A stretch of DNA of 64,000 nucleotides from Trichomonas vaginalis G3 (GCF_026262505.1 NC_067203.1:11284001-11348000); one strand, 5' to 3'; shown: positions 45,163 through 54,970, counted from the first letter of the stretch. Translations and numbers: made by a program. Notes: a model not told the origin generated them from the letters alone.

Positions 45163-45621
45163 TTACATGTCAAATTTCTTTTTCTCTGGAACTGGTTCAG
45201 GTTCTTTCTTCTCTTCTACTTTCTTTTCTTTCTTTTCTTTCTTTTCTCTCTTCTTCTTCTTTTCTGGTGGAGTTATGTCAAATTTCTCAGAACCATATTT
45301 ATGTAAAAGTTCTTTGTCCTTTAATAGCTCTTCTATTCTGTTTTCTATTTCATCTTCAAGAACAGCGCATGTGCCTTCTTGCATTCTAAGAACTTTTGTT
45401 GGACTTCATCTTTCCAATCGGCGTCATCTCTGTCAACAAGTCTGTCATTGACAAATTTTAAGACTGCTCTTGTAATGTTTTATGGTTCTTGTCATATTCC
45501 AGAAACAGAACTTTAGAACAAATTCACCTTTCTTGTTTACACTATGTAAGATTTTATGGTCGACAGATGTTTTGCTGTCGAAAAGTTTGTCTCGAATATA
45601 GATAGCGAAATCGCTAGACAT
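45163..45621 (-). pseudogene. lysine-rich-tailed Polinton B protein, broken
   Basis: The start MSSDFAIYIRDKLFDSKTSV lies 36 bp from the divergent ATPase start. The carboxy end is a lysine/glutamate run (EKKKKREKKEKKEKK) ending VPEKKKFDM. The family is unknown. It is broken in about two places. Confidence 0.4.
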
Positions 45622-45657
45622 TTTCAAAAAGATAAAAATTTTAATTTTTCTAAAAAT

Positions 45658-46530
45658 ATGTTAGAAAAAAAGTTTGCTGACATTGACAAAAAATTTGAGA
45701 ATGTTTTAAACAAGAACAAGAGGAAGTTAGAAAATGCTCAGATAAACCCATACATTGAAAAGTTCTTATTTGCTCAGAATGGTATAACAGGTCTAATCGC
45801 ACCACCTGGGTCGGGTAAGACTTTCACTTATCTTAAAATGGCTGCACAACAACAAGAACTAGATGAGAAGAACCCATTCTATGAGTTAGTTGTTATTTGT
45901 AGTACTTCTGGTCAATTTGACCAAACCGTCAATTCGTTCAAAGATATTATAAAGAAGTCTAAGTTAGTATGTATAAAGGATACTGAGTTGTTAGATTGGA
46001 TAAAGAAGTACCAAAGAAGAGTTTTGAAGTATAATGCTATAAATGAGTATATAAATTCGAAGTTTAAAGACCCAAATGAGGAAATGCAGAGAATATTAGA
46101 GAAGAAACACTTCAGAAACAAACAGAAAGAGATAGAATACATTTCGAAGAAATTGCAATCTTACGATTGGAAAACGTACCCTCATAGATGTCTTCTTATC
46201 TTAGATGACTTTGCTTCTCATCCTTTGTTAAAGAATAGAGAACAAGATATGTGTCGAATTCTTAAGAAGCTCAGACACTTTAACATCTCAGTTGTCATTT
46301 GTGTACAGACAGCAAAGAGTTTAAGTAAGGATGTAAAGAGAATACTTACTGACATTGTACTTTTCCCTGGATTGTCCGAAGACGATTTCATGGAACTTAT
46401 GAAAGAGTCCATGGCAGGTAAGTTTGACAGACATGAACTATGGGAGAAGTACAAAGTCATACAAGACCCTCATACTTCTTTCAGAATTCATATCTACGCA
46501 AACAAAGTTCAAATTGTAAAAAGTCAATAA
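45658..46530 (+). CDS. Polinton packaging ATPase (FtsK/HerA, A32-like)
   Basis: From the ATG at 45658 the protein is 290 residues. Walker A is LIAPPGSGKTFTYL, Walker B is CLLILDDFASHPLL, and a sensor-like region is NISVVICVQTAKSL. This is the A32-type genome-packaging ATPase of Polintons, adenovirus-like and giant viruses. An in-frame ATG at 45556 would overlap the divergent gene and is less likely; the chosen start follows a T-rich box with TTCTA. The homologue in Polinton A is at 6264-7199. It appears whole. Confidence 0.85.
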   Translation: MLEKKFADIDKKFENVLNKNKRKLENAQINPYIEKFLFAQNGITGLIAPPGSGKTFTYLKMAAQQQELDEKNPFYELVVICSTSGQFDQTVNSFKDIIKKSKLVCIKDTELLDWIKKYQRRVLKYNAINEYINSKFKDPNEEMQRILEKKHFRNKQKEIEYISKKLQSYDWKTYPHRCLLILDDFASHPLLKNREQDMCRILKKLRHFNISVVICVQTAKSLSKDVKRILTDIVLFPGLSEDDFMELMKESMAGKFDRHELWEKYKVIQDPHTSFRIHIYANKVQIVKSQ

Positions 46531-46541
46531 AAATAAAGAGT

Positions 46542-47000
46542 TCATTTACTCTGCTTGTTTGAAGTTGTCAAAATACTCTGTATGTTTTTGTCTTTGGATT
46601 CAAGCTTGTTTTCCATCTCTTCACGTTCTTGTCTATGAATTTCGTCAAGAAGTTTGTAAACATGCCAAGCATAGCGAGGTGAAGCCCACATTGCAACAGC
46701 ATTTACAAGAAGTCTATGTACATACCAACCTCTCAAACCATTTTGGCAATTTTTCACGATTTTCAGATAAAAAAGTATGTCTCGCTGTGCTTCGCTCAAA
46801 AGTTCTTTTGTCTGTTGGTTTTCAAACCAGTCTTGTGCTTGCTTTGTAGAACGAAGAGCATTCAAAATACTTTGCATTTGGTACATATCGTCTTTGACCG
46901 AACGAATGAGACGGAGTTGTTTGTTAAACTGAACCCACTCATATTCTTCATTTATAGCTTCATGGACTATAACTGTTGTTGTGTTCTCTGTTGTTGACAT
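46542..47000 (-). CDS. KilA-N-like DNA-binding protein
   Basis: From the ATG at 47000 the protein is 152 residues, starting MSTTENTTTVIVHEAINEEY. The core GWYVHRLLVNAVAMWASPRYAWHV (cited in part) fits the KilA-N pattern of a His-Pro/Arg-Leu-Leu strand followed by A-x-W-x-SP-x-(F/Y)-A. KilA-N domains bind DNA in phages and giant viruses. A helical tail follows. The ATG is preceded by TTTTGTATGTAAGGACAGAT. It lies next to a palindromic repeat array that could be its target. It appears whole. Confidence 0.65.
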   Translation of the reverse strand: MSTTENTTTVIVHEAINEEYEWVQFNKQLRLIRSVKDDMYQMQSILNALRSTKQAQDWFENQQTKELLSEAQRDILFYLKIVKNCQNGLRGWYVHRLLVNAVAMWASPRYAWHVYKLLDEIHRQEREEMENKLESKDKNIQSILTTSNKQSK

Positions 47001-47074
47001 ATCTGTCCTTACATACAAAATAAAAAAATAAATAAAAATAAAGTTAGTTTTATTTTTTCTATCTTAAGGAAATT

Positions 47075-47376
47075 CATGAAATTTCATACGGAATTCAGCA
47101 AAAATAATGTTTATGTTAGAATGTTAGATCTAACATGTTTTCTAACATGTTTTCTAACATGGTCTAAAACATACAAAACTCATGAAATTTCATACGGAAT
47201 TCAATAAAAATAATGTTTATGTTAGAATGTTAGATCTAACATGTTTTCTAACATGTTTTCTAACATGGTCTAAAACATACAAAACTCATGAAATTTCATA
47301 CGGAATTCAGCAAAAATAATGTTTATGTTAGCATGTTAGATCTAACATGTTTTCTAACACGTTTTCTAACATAACT
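47075..47376. repeat. three 106-bp tandem repeats rich in palindromes
   Basis: Units start at 47075, 47181 and 47287, each with CATGAAATTTCATACGGAAT, then ATGTTAGATCTAACAT (a palindrome) and repeated TTTTCTAACATG. Copies are nearly identical. The array is upstream of the KilA-N gene and downstream of the gene at 47379. An inverted partial copy lies at about 48389-48482. Confidence 0.85.
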
Positions 47377-47378
47377 AT

Positions 47379-48320
47379 TTACAAGCGTTTTACATGGTAT
47401 ATGTTGCGATGGTTCATGACTCTAAACAATTTTGTAGCTTCTATTTCTTCTGTCAGTACATCGAATGTTTTAACGATACCGAAAGTTTCTTTATACTTCT
47501 TCTTGACATCAGATAGAAGGAAATCTTCTGCAGTTGGATAGTTTTTGTTCAGAAATGCTAACATGTCCATTTTATCTTCTGCTGGCTTTTCTGCTTCTTT
47601 CTTTAAGTCTGCATAGTCGTTTCGCATACGTTCTATCTCTTTGACGGAGTAGTTATATTTCCTAATTGCCGCTTTACATTTAGAACATTGCGGGTTCATT
47701 TTTGCGTTATATTCTGAAACCTTACCTGCTAAAACAACTAAGGCGTCAATGGTTTTCTTTAACTCAAACATAGCGGGTCTTATTTGTTCGTTCCATACTT
47801 TGCCTCTTCTATCTTTATCTCTTATCTGCCATACACATTCAGCAACTAACGAAACAAAGTTGTCGTAGGTCTTAAACTCCCCAGATTTATATATGTCAGA
47901 GATGTTCTTATATACCATGTCGCAATCTTTGTCCATAACCTTATGGTTGCAATGAAATCCTAGAAACTCATAATTTACCTTTCGTATGAACTTCTTTATT
48001 TCTACTGAGTCAGTTGGTTTCACTTCTATTTCGTCGAATTCAGGAATGGTTAGTTTTTGCTGCTGAATTTCAGGCAATTTGGGTAAATGGTCGATGAGGT
48101 CCTGCATTTCATAAAGATACTGTTCATTTGTTTCATCTTTCGCACTACAGTCTAAATTATTTGTTAAAAGTTCTTGCTTTATCTTCTGGATTTTTGTTTC
48201 AAAAGTATATGAAGAAGGAATGAAGCTTTTCATCTCTACCAACATTGACGTAGGATTCATGACTAACGAGTTTGGTGCTGTAGTTGTTTGAACTGTTGTT
48301 GTGCCGATTGTTGAAATCAT
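47379..48320 (-). CDS. unknown Polinton B protein, 313 aa
   Basis: The best start is the ATG at 48320 (MISTIGTTTVQTTTAPN), which shares a TTTTGTATAAAAGATATG context with the KilA-N gene. The protein is mostly helical, with QCSKCKAAIRKYNYSVKEIE near residue 215, whose CxxC could bind a metal, and long helices around it. An in-frame upstream ATG would add a hydrophobic stretch encoded by the promoter-like AT run and is unlikely. The family is unknown. The gene is bracketed by inverted copies of the palindromic repeat. It appears whole. Confidence 0.5.
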   Translation of the reverse strand: MISTIGTTTVQTTTAPNSLVMNPTSMLVEMKSFIPSSYTFETKIQKIKQELLTNNLDCSAKDETNEQYLYEMQDLIDHLPKLPEIQQQKLTIPEFDEIEVKPTDSVEIKKFIRKVNYEFLGFHCNHKVMDKDCDMVYKNISDIYKSGEFKTYDNFVSLVAECVWQIRDKDRRGKVWNEQIRPAMFELKKTIDALVVLAGKVSEYNAKMNPQCSKCKAAIRKYNYSVKEIERMRNDYADLKKEAEKPAEDKMDMLAFLNKNYPTAEDFLLSDVKKKYKETFGIVKTFDVLTEEIEATKLFRVMNHRNIYHVKRL

Positions 48321-48388
48321 ATCTTTTATACAAAATAAAAAAAATAAAAAAAAAATAAAACTAATTTTATTTTTTATTTTTGGTGTAA

Positions 48389-48482
48389 ATTTCATGAAAA
48401 TTCAAGAGTTTTAGACCATGTTAGAAAACATGTTAGAAAACATGTTAGATCTAACATTCTAACATAAACATTATTTTTGCTG
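48389..48482. repeat. inverted partial copy of the 106-bp repeat
   Basis: The sequence reads as the reverse complement of most of one 106-bp unit, including ATGTTAGATCTAACAT. With the direct array it brackets the gene at 47379-48320. Confidence 0.75.
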
Positions 48483-48483
48483 A

Positions 48484-48500
48484 AAAAGTGTCATTTTTTC
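48484..48500 (+). promoter_or_regulatory. AAAAAGTGTCA start motif
   Basis: AAAAAGTGTCATTTTTTC directly precedes the ATG at 48501. Versions precede the starts at 48747 and 51886 and occur near both element ends. Confidence 0.55.
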
Positions 48501-48695
48501 ATGTCCGATGACTCGAAGGTGCAACACTTCCAAAATACCGACGAACTCAGAAGAGCAGCATGGCAGTATGTTCTTGACAACTTCTTTGAGTTCTCCAGGT
48601 ACACCTTGGAAAATGCTGAAGAACTCCGACACAGAGAATTTGGAGAAATTGCACTCCAATACTACATTGACAAACAAAGGGTAAACAAAGGGTAA
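48501..48695 (+). CDS. small Polinton B protein, 64 aa
   Basis: This acidic helical protein begins MSDDSKVQHFQNTDELRRAA and ends YYIDKQRVNKG. It follows the AAAAAGTGTCA start motif. Its 3' end runs into three tandem GTAAACAAAGG units. The family is unknown. Confidence 0.5.
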   Translation: MSDDSKVQHFQNTDELRRAAWQYVLDNFFEFSRYTLENAEELRHREFGEIALQYYIDKQRVNKG

Positions 48696-48746
48696 ACAAA
48701 GGGTAAAATAAGACTAAAAACTTAACGTTTAAAAAGTGACATTTTT

Positions 48747-48947
48747 ATGAGCTCCGAGTCACCGAGAAAACTTGGTCAGATGTTAGCAGCTTACTTCCCT
48801 GAGGAGGATGGAAGCGTTACATACGTAAGGTTCAAAAACAACGAACCTGGAATTGCGTACCAAATTCGCAATTACATGACCATGGAAGAGTACGAAAGGT
48901 TCCTACAAGAGAAACCAGCTCTAAACAACTCAGAAAAGAAAGAATAA
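48747..48947 (+). CDS. small Polinton B protein, 66 aa
   Basis: It begins MSSESPRKLGQMLAAYFPEE and has a beta-like VTYVRFKNNEPGIAYQI segment; a tyrosine/arginine/phenylalanine pattern similar to the 35-residue gene at 51917 is visible. The AAAAAGTGACATTTTT motif is immediately upstream. The family is unknown. Confidence 0.5.
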   Translation: MSSESPRKLGQMLAAYFPEEDGSVTYVRFKNNEPGIAYQIRNYMTMEEYERFLQEKPALNNSEKKE

Positions 48948-48975
48948 AAAGTTTAACTCGTAATTGTTTATTTTT

Positions 48976-49544
48976 TTACTTGTATGGGCAAGCTGCAAGA
49001 ATGAAGTCGACTATCTCGGTCTTTGTCTTGACCAGTTGGACTGCTCTTGTAAGCACGTCTGTTTTGCGGTCTCCAGCTGGTGTCTGACCTTCGTAATTGC
49101 GCATGTTCTTGAGAGCTCCAACTGTAAATGATTGTAGGATGAAGAGTCTCTCAGACTGCTTGAGGTAGTCTTCACGGTCACGAACCGAATCTGTGGTACG
49201 AGTCGAATCGGTCGATTTGAGGGAAGAAGACTGAAAGCCTGTCGTCTTCCATAGGGGCTGTGCATAATCTTTGCGTAAGCGGTTCAGACCTTCTTCGAAC
49301 TCTTGGTCTCTCTTCGATTGGATTGAGATTGGAATTGCTGGGGTGGAGCTTGCTGGAACATCCAAGGGTTGGGGAAGTAAGGCATAGGCTGAGGAGGGTA
49401 GTTCGGGAAGCCTTGTGGAAATTGGTAGTAACCTTGAGGTGGAAATTGGTAGTAATGGAGGACTTGCTGGAACTGAGGTGCAGGGGCTGGTGCTTTAGGT
49501 TCCTCTGGTTTGGGAATGGGCTCGGTTGGTGGGACGTCGGACAT
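48976..49544 (-). pseudogene. proline/glutamine-rich Polinton B protein, broken
   Basis: It starts MSDVPPTEPIPKPEEPKAP, has a PQGYYQFPQGFPNYPP-type low-complexity part and a helical carboxy part ending LVKTKTEIVDFILAACPYK. The 21-bp repeat array lies just upstream of its start. The family is unknown. It is broken about once. Confidence 0.45.
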
Positions 49545-49584
49545 TCGTTTGTGGCTTAACCGTCGGACCACAACGATAAAAATC

Positions 49585-49859
49585 TCTGCTCCTAGCAGTA
49601 CTGCTACTGACAGTAGCAGTACTTTTACTGACAGTAGCAGTACTTTTTCTGACAGTAGCAGTACTTTTTCTGACAGTAGCAGTACTTTATCGTCGAAAAC
49701 CCTCTCAAATTTTCCTTTTTACTGCTCGTAGCAGTACTTTTACTGCTCCTAGCAGTACTGCTACTGACAGTAGCAGTACTTTTACTGACAGTAGCAGTAC
49801 TTTTTCTGACAGTAGCAGTACTTTTACTGACAGTAGCAGTACTTTTACTGACAGTAGCA
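49585..49859. repeat. 21-bp palindromic repeat array between divergent genes
   Basis: At least nine GACAGTAGCA units and three GCTC(C/G)TAGCAG variants occur at about 21-bp spacing, in two blocks around 49690-49735. CTGCTACTGACAGTAGCAG is a 19-bp palindrome. The last unit runs into the ATG at 49860. The location between divergent starts suggests operator or origin iterons. Confidence 0.85.
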
Positions 49860-50225
49860 ATGGTCGAGGTCGAACCTACCGACGAGGCAATTTACCTAAT
49901 TGAAATTAACGAGCTTGTTAAAGACTTCCTCAGGCAGAATGTAAAAGGCAAGCTTGTTAACTGTTGGATAACGGGAAGGGCTGCCTTGAATCTCGAGACT
50001 TCGACTGGAATTCCAATTCAAATACCAGACGGGACAGCCTACGACGACATAAAGCAAGCAAAGAAAGAAGCTCTTCTCAAGTTCTTTGCCAAGCGTCCTT
50101 GGATACAACTTCCAAACAGAGAGAACCCTTTCCCAAGAATGAGCCAAATTCTCAAGGGTCTCCTTCACTTCTCGGGTCAGCCGTTCTACATAACCTGTGA
50201 AGGCGACATCCAACCAGTTCAGTAA
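49860..50225 (+). CDS. unknown Polinton B protein, 121 aa
   Basis: It begins MVEVEPTDEAIYLIEINELV and is a compact alpha/beta protein with LVNCWITGRAALNLETSTG and SQILKGLLHFSGQPFYITC. The start codon overlaps the last 21-bp repeat. The family is unknown. It appears whole and starts a run of plus-strand genes. Confidence 0.5.
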   Translation: MVEVEPTDEAIYLIEINELVKDFLRQNVKGKLVNCWITGRAALNLETSTGIPIQIPDGTAYDDIKQAKKEALLKFFAKRPWIQLPNRENPFPRMSQILKGLLHFSGQPFYITCEGDIQPVQ

Positions 50226-50266
50226 ACCTTAACGTTTAGAGTAAAAACATTTTTTTCATTTTTTGA

Positions 50267-50849
50267 ATGAAGCAAGTTAAATTCGTCCCACACCAATCTC
50301 AATGGACCGATGAAGAGTTTCAAGCCATGGTTGAAGGCGTTGAGAACGACATAGACGGCGAACTTGAAGGAGCTCAAATCACAATTGCAACCAAAATTGC
50401 AGAGTCAAGGAACAGATAGCTCCACTTAAAGCTACCAAAGCTACTCTTGACCTCATGGATAGTTACCGTTTAGATGTCAAGAGTGGAATAAGACATTTAA
50501 AATTAAAACTTCTAAACTACGAAGCTATACTCCAAAAGTTAGCAGAAATGAGAAGACTTTACCAGAGCTACTTACATGTAAGGGACTTACCTTCAAGCAG
50601 TCCGACCAAAGATGAATTTTCTGACATTGTCCCAATTTTGTCCGAAAGTCAGCTCAGATGTTTGAACTGCTCCCAACATATCCAGAATATGAACGTTTGC
50701 CTGAACTCTTCCGCAATCTCAAAAAACGTTTTTTGGTTCTCATGTTCGAAACTTTTATCGGAAGAGACAACAAACGTTCAGAAGAAGAACAAGATATTAT
50801 TTTAAACTTGTTGTATGACTTAACCGTCATAACAAGCTTTTTGAAGTAA
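50267..50849 (+). pseudogene. helical Polinton B protein, broken
   Basis: It starts MKQVKFVPHQSQWTDEEFQA and is helical throughout, ending LYDLTVITSFLK. The family is unknown. It is broken in about three places. Confidence 0.4.
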
Positions 50850-50881
50850 AACCGTCATTCTCAAACCACTTCATTTTTTCG

Positions 50882-51235
50882 ATGTCCGAACAAGCACCGA
50901 AGCCGAACACAATGGCAGATGTCCTTTCAATGTTGCCAGACAAGCGCCCAGTTCAAATTCAAATTTTGAATTTGAAAGCTCATCTGACAAACACCGTTAA
51001 GACTCTCCAAAGTAGTCTTATGGAAGAGATGACCAAGCTCAAAGCCGATGTCCTCATGAACCAAGCTTCCAATGAGAAATGCCTGAATGATTTGACGGAA
51101 ACCTTGCGCATTTACGCGAGAGAGAACCGAGACCTTGCCAGACTCATCTACCGTTTCTTCGAAGAGATAGACGCCATCTGGAAGGTACTCGGAAAGGACA
51201 GAACCTCCAACACCGTAATTCGTGAACCAAATTGA
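50882..51235 (+). CDS. helical Polinton B protein, 117 aa
   Basis: It begins MSEQAPKPNTMADVLSMLP, followed by long amphipathic helices (LTNTVKTLQSSLMEEMTKL, ENRDLARLIYRFFEEIDAI). It could form a coiled-coil oligomer. The family is unknown. It appears whole. Confidence 0.5.
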   Translation: MSEQAPKPNTMADVLSMLPDKRPVQIQILNLKAHLTNTVKTLQSSLMEEMTKLKADVLMNQASNEKCLNDLTETLRIYARENRDLARLIYRFFEEIDAIWKVLGKDRTSNTVIREPN

Positions 51236-51573
51236 AGAAGGAATTGTCGAGGAAGAAGAGAAACACGAAGAAGAAGAGGAAGAAGAAGAAGAGAAACACG
51301 AAGAAAGGAAGTTTGGGCAACCCTTGTTGCCGATGACACTTACGAAATTTCCCAACCCTACCCATACAAATCCGCAACAAGGAGACAGGCAAGGTTCTTA
51401 CCCCAGTCCTCAACAACTTGGGACACTTGAACCTTAACCTTCGGAATCGCGGTTCAATCTCCATGGGCAAGCTTGTCGCAATTCAATGGGTTCCAAATCC
51501 CAAGAAGACGAAGGTCAGACACATTGACGGTGACAAGCTCAACAACCGTAAGGAGAACCTCGAGTGGTTCTAA
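51222..51573 (+). pseudogene. HNH-endonuclease-like fragment, broken
   Basis: The carboxy end has LVAIQWVPNPKKTKVRHIDG followed by KLNNRKENLEWF, the typical HNH pattern of phage and giant-virus homing endonucleases (NHIDGNKxNNxxENLEW in relatives). A glutamate-rich stretch lies before it. It overlaps the end of the previous gene. It is broken in about two places. Confidence 0.6.
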
Positions 51574-51622
51574 GAGTAAAAAAATTTTATTTTAGGGGGA
51601 AACCCCGAGTAAATTTAGGTGT

Positions 51623-51886
51623 TTATTTGGATAAGTATGTGAAATTAAGGTCAATTTGCAAAATTAGTTCCCGACCTTTGAATTGGACTCTTTCGTCATC
51701 CCAGTTGCGTAGGAGGTCGTCCCAGAGGAGTTGGTAGATTTGCCAATCCAAGGACGATTTGTCCTCCCAGGCATTGAGGATGTACTGCTCGTAGAGTCTC
51801 ATGACCTCTCCCTTGCACCAGACACCCTCTCCCTTGGAACGTAAGGCTTCTTCGAAGTGCTCGAATGCGATTGGCTGCGTGACCAT
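51623..51886 (-). CDS. small Polinton B protein, 87 aa
   Basis: From the ATG at 51886 it begins MVTQPIAFEHFEEALRSKGE and is a tryptophan-rich helical protein (WCKGEVMRLYEQYILNAWED, then WQIYQLLWDDLLRNWDDE). The AAAAAGTGTCATTTCG motif directly before this ATG decides the start over the one at 51898. The family is unknown. Confidence 0.5.
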   Translation of the reverse strand: MVTQPIAFEHFEEALRSKGEGVWCKGEVMRLYEQYILNAWEDKSSLDWQIYQLLWDDLLRNWDDERVQFKGRELILQIDLNFTYLSK

Positions 51887-51916
51887 CCGAAATGACACTT
51901 TTTGTCCGTTTGGTCA
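51887..51916. promoter_or_regulatory. divergent start region with AAAAAGTGTCA motif
   Basis: Thirty bases separate the ATGs at 51886 (minus) and 51917 (plus). The motif is oriented towards the minus-strand gene. Confidence 0.5.
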
Positions 51917-52024
51917 ATGTTTGTGTCTCGTGCCATAGTCGACGAAAATACAGACAAACAGGTTATATATGAGTTTGAGACCAAGAATGGTGTAACTCGA
52001 CCTGTCCGATTCAAATTCGAATAA
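51917..52024 (+). CDS. 35-residue Polinton B protein
   Basis: It begins MFVSRAIVDENTDKQVIYEF and ends GVTRPVRFKFE. It is short, but starts at a shared divergent promoter and has beta-strand-like composition. The family is unknown. Confidence 0.35.
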   Translation: MFVSRAIVDENTDKQVIYEFETKNGVTRPVRFKFE

Positions 52025-52051
52025 AAATTTTTTATTTCATGCAATGTTTAA

Positions 52052-54164
52052 CTATTTCACCATCTTCTTTAACACCCCAGTACTTTTCGATATTACATGA
52101 ACTTCGGTGAAAATTTTGTCCAATTTGAATTGACCCATCTTTTCACCGACCATGCCCATTTCAATGAGTTTGTTGTACCCTTCTTCGTTCGTCATGAGTG
52201 CGTCAATGTTCTCATAGTAAACCTTCACTTTGGATTTGACTTCGGAGAAGAATTTGTTGTAGTTGTCAAGGACTGCCTTTGCGAACTGAGGGTAAGACCA
52301 ATGTTCGACAATAGGTTTTAATGTGGTTACTAAGCCACTTTGACCTTGAGTGAATTCGTACTTCAAAACAAAAGGAGAAAACCTTTCAACAAAGTTGTCG
52401 ACCTTCTCATAATGTTTACTCTTCATCTCTTGAGGTTTCTTAATGGAATATCCCCATGTCGAATTCATAAGCAATTTGAGTGTCATTGCAAGTTTGGGGT
52501 TTGAAGCTTTCCTAATATCATACAGTTGTTGTATGACTTTTCCAACTGTATAGTTCCTTCCTGGGAACTCACCATCTTCGTTTGGAATTCCAGTGGATAT
52601 ATTGGACGAACCTCATGTACGCAGCGTTAAGGTCGACATAGTATATCTTTTCATCTGAGTCGAACTTGTCGCAACCAATTGGTCCAGTTTGTGGAAATTC
52701 AAGTGAGTCTCTTATCTTCTGAGAAACTTCTCCTGTTATCTCATAAACATCGTCGAAGCAACCTGTTTCATATAAAACCTTCTGACCTAACTCAGATGCT
52801 CTCCAATACAATTTGACGTCAATTGGATGTCTCAATGGAAGTTTGTTTATAGCATCTTGAAGTTCTTGCAACCTCATTGGAAGTTCTTCTGGTTCAGGTT
52901 GGTATCCGAACAATCCAACTCCTTTTGGAATTGTGTACTTCTTTTGTACTAGAACTTTGTCTGGAACAACTTTTGGTCTTGCTAACAGTGAAAAGTTTGT
53001 TTCGTCTTTTGGTACAAAAGTTTCTGTCAGCTTGTCATCTGGAATTGGTTCCAACAAACCTTTCTCGAAAAGAATGTTTACAGCTCTGACAATGTTGCAC
53101 TTGCCTTTTCCGAACAATGGGTTTGTAAGACTTTCGTTCAACATGAAGTGGTTGTGGACAATTACAATCTTCAACCATGGTAAGTCTTTGTCAACAACAT
53201 AGTCGTCATGTGAAGAACCTTTAGCTGTAGGTATGTTGACTCGGATATTGACATTTGCCAACGGTGCAATTTTTGCCAATTGACCTCTGAGAATGTACCT
53301 TGTCTTCACACATGACTCAAGATACTTCATCTTCTCATCTGTAACAAGACCAGAGTTCCTGAGACATGTAAGAATACAAGGTTCATTGACAATTGTTTCA
53401 ATTGAATTGTAAATTCCATACCTTGTCAAGTCAATGTCAGACTTATTTATGAACGGGAAGTATCCAGCATGTTGTCTGACTGCTTGAGGGTTAGGTTGGT
53501 ACCATTCGAACTTGACACTTGCAATTCCTTCAATTGCATTCAAAATGTCTGAGTCGGAGTCAACCATTTGTTCTCTCTTTGTAGTCTTGAAAGCGTCAAG
53601 AAGCATTGCAGCTGTTGTGACATTGCCATGTGCATAGTAAATATGACCATCTAAATCTGTTACGGTCAATCTGAGATGTATCCTTTCTTATTTCCGTCTT
53701 GAATTGCAGCAAGTACTCCCATGAAGCTTCTTTGTTCTTTCCTTCGTCAAAGTTTACTGTAAAGGTTCGACCAGATGTAATTTGACTTCTAACTTCACGA
53801 TACTTTTCATATGCATATCTTGTTCTTTTCCATGGGAGCATGTGTGTCTTCACCTTTTCCTTTTTTCCTTCTCAAAGGATGCAATTGTTCGTCATGTTTC
53901 CAGTAGAATCTGGCAAAGCCGTCGTGTCCTTCAACTTGAGGTTCACTAACATCGAAAGCATGTCCATAAGACGTTCTTCTTCTAACCTCTCTAGTCTGTT
54001 TGGATAATTGGCACGTGCTGTTTCCAAATCCATTTCGTAGGTCAGACCAGCCAGTTTGTCATAGACTTTTATGGGTCTTCCCTTCCTATATTTAAACTTC
54101 TTCGAAACTCTCCAACCATATCTTTGCAACTCTGCTTTTTTATTCTAGCAGATTTTCTATCCAT
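52052..54164 (-). pseudogene. protein-primed DNA polymerase B, broken
   Basis: The carboxy half shows the B-family palm motifs: motif A as KIYYVDLNAAYM, motif B as TLKLLMNSTWGYSIKK, and a motif C candidate VYYENIDALM. The amino part (from about MDRKSARIKK) is basic and holds sequence that would cover the terminal-protein and exonuclease side. Polinton polymerases of this kind copy linear DNA using a protein primer. The whole span of about 704 codons is at the short end for the family. It is broken in about five places. Confidence 0.8.
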
Positions 54165-54210
54165 TCTATATGGGGCATTTTTATAAAAATAAAAAAATAT
54201 GTTTTTTTCT

Positions 54211-54632
54211 TTACTTTACATAACCGCCTGCTGCCATAAGTCTTTGACGCCAACCCATACCAGCTAATGAAGGTTGACTTGGTTTAGTTTGGAAACTAAA
54301 CTTTGGTTTTGGTTTATCTTCAGTTTTTGGTTTTTCTTCTTCTATCGTTTTTTCGTCACTTTTCGGTTCCTCTGACTTTACTTCACTTGCAGAACAGTTG
54401 TGTCGTCAACATCTTCATAAATATCATATGCCATTTGTTTTTGTTTTCCTTTCAACTTTTTGTGTTTGTTGTAAAGTTTAGAATATTTCGACTCTAAGTC
54501 AATGAGATGTTCTATAATGAACTGTTGGTCAGTGAAGTAAACTTTTCCATCTGTTGTCTCGAAAGCTCCTTCAGACTTCAATATTTTATTTGTGAGAGTC
54601 TGTTTCTTTTTTGAGATACTAGCCGTTCCATT
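54211..54632 (-). pseudogene. Polinton B coiled-coil protein, broken
   Basis: It has a coiled-coil part (IIEHLIDLESKYSKLYNKHK), then an acidic lysine/proline linker, ending LAGMGWRQRLMAAGGYVK. The family is unknown. It is broken about twice. Confidence 0.4.
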
Positions 54633-54693
54633 TTCTATGAAAAGTGACTTTATATGTTAGGGTTTGTATTTCCAGACCTGGCACTTTCTATTA

Positions 54694-54803
54694 TTGAATT
54701 TTCTCTTCATCTGTAAGTTCTTTGACAGGTTTTGACAATGGTTCTGAACTTTTTGTTTGTGGTGTCAAATCTACCGTTTCAACTTCTTCGGTTATTTCAT
54801 CTC
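54694..54803 (-). pseudogene. small acidic Polinton B remnant
   Basis: A short frame with EITEEVETVDLTPQTKSSEP follows a TTTTTTACTGAGATG-like start context. It is too short to identify. Confidence 0.25.
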
Positions 54804-54814
54804 AGTAAAAAATT

Positions 54815-54970
54815 TTAGTTTGGTTTGTTTTCAACTGGTTGTTTAGGTTTTTTAAGTCGGTCTAAAACTTCCTGAGGTATAGGAAGAACTTGACAAACAC
54901 GTGGTTGTGTAACTACTGGAAGTCGACAAATCCATCTTGAGCCCATTTGTCTCAATGCTGTATTGTTCAT
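54815..54970 (-). CDS. 51-residue Polinton B protein
   Basis: It begins MNNTALRQMGSRWICRLPVV, is basic and proline-containing, and ends KKPKQPVENKPN. The ATG at 54970 is preceded by TTTTTTTACTGAGATGAA, the same context as the preceding remnant. The family is unknown. It appears whole. Confidence 0.45.
   Translation of the reverse strand: MNNTALRQMGSRWICRLPVVTQPRVCQVLPIPQEVLDRLKKPKQPVENKPN

Noticed and set aside
49260-49559. Plus-strand frame rich in leucine and tryptophan
   Set aside because: It is the antisense of the proline/glutamine-rich gene at 48976-49544.
49585-49859. CRISPR-like array or serine-rich protein (TDSSSTF repeats)
   Set aside because: Units follow each other at 21 bp without unique spacers, and the open frame is a product of the repeat, lying across two gene starts.
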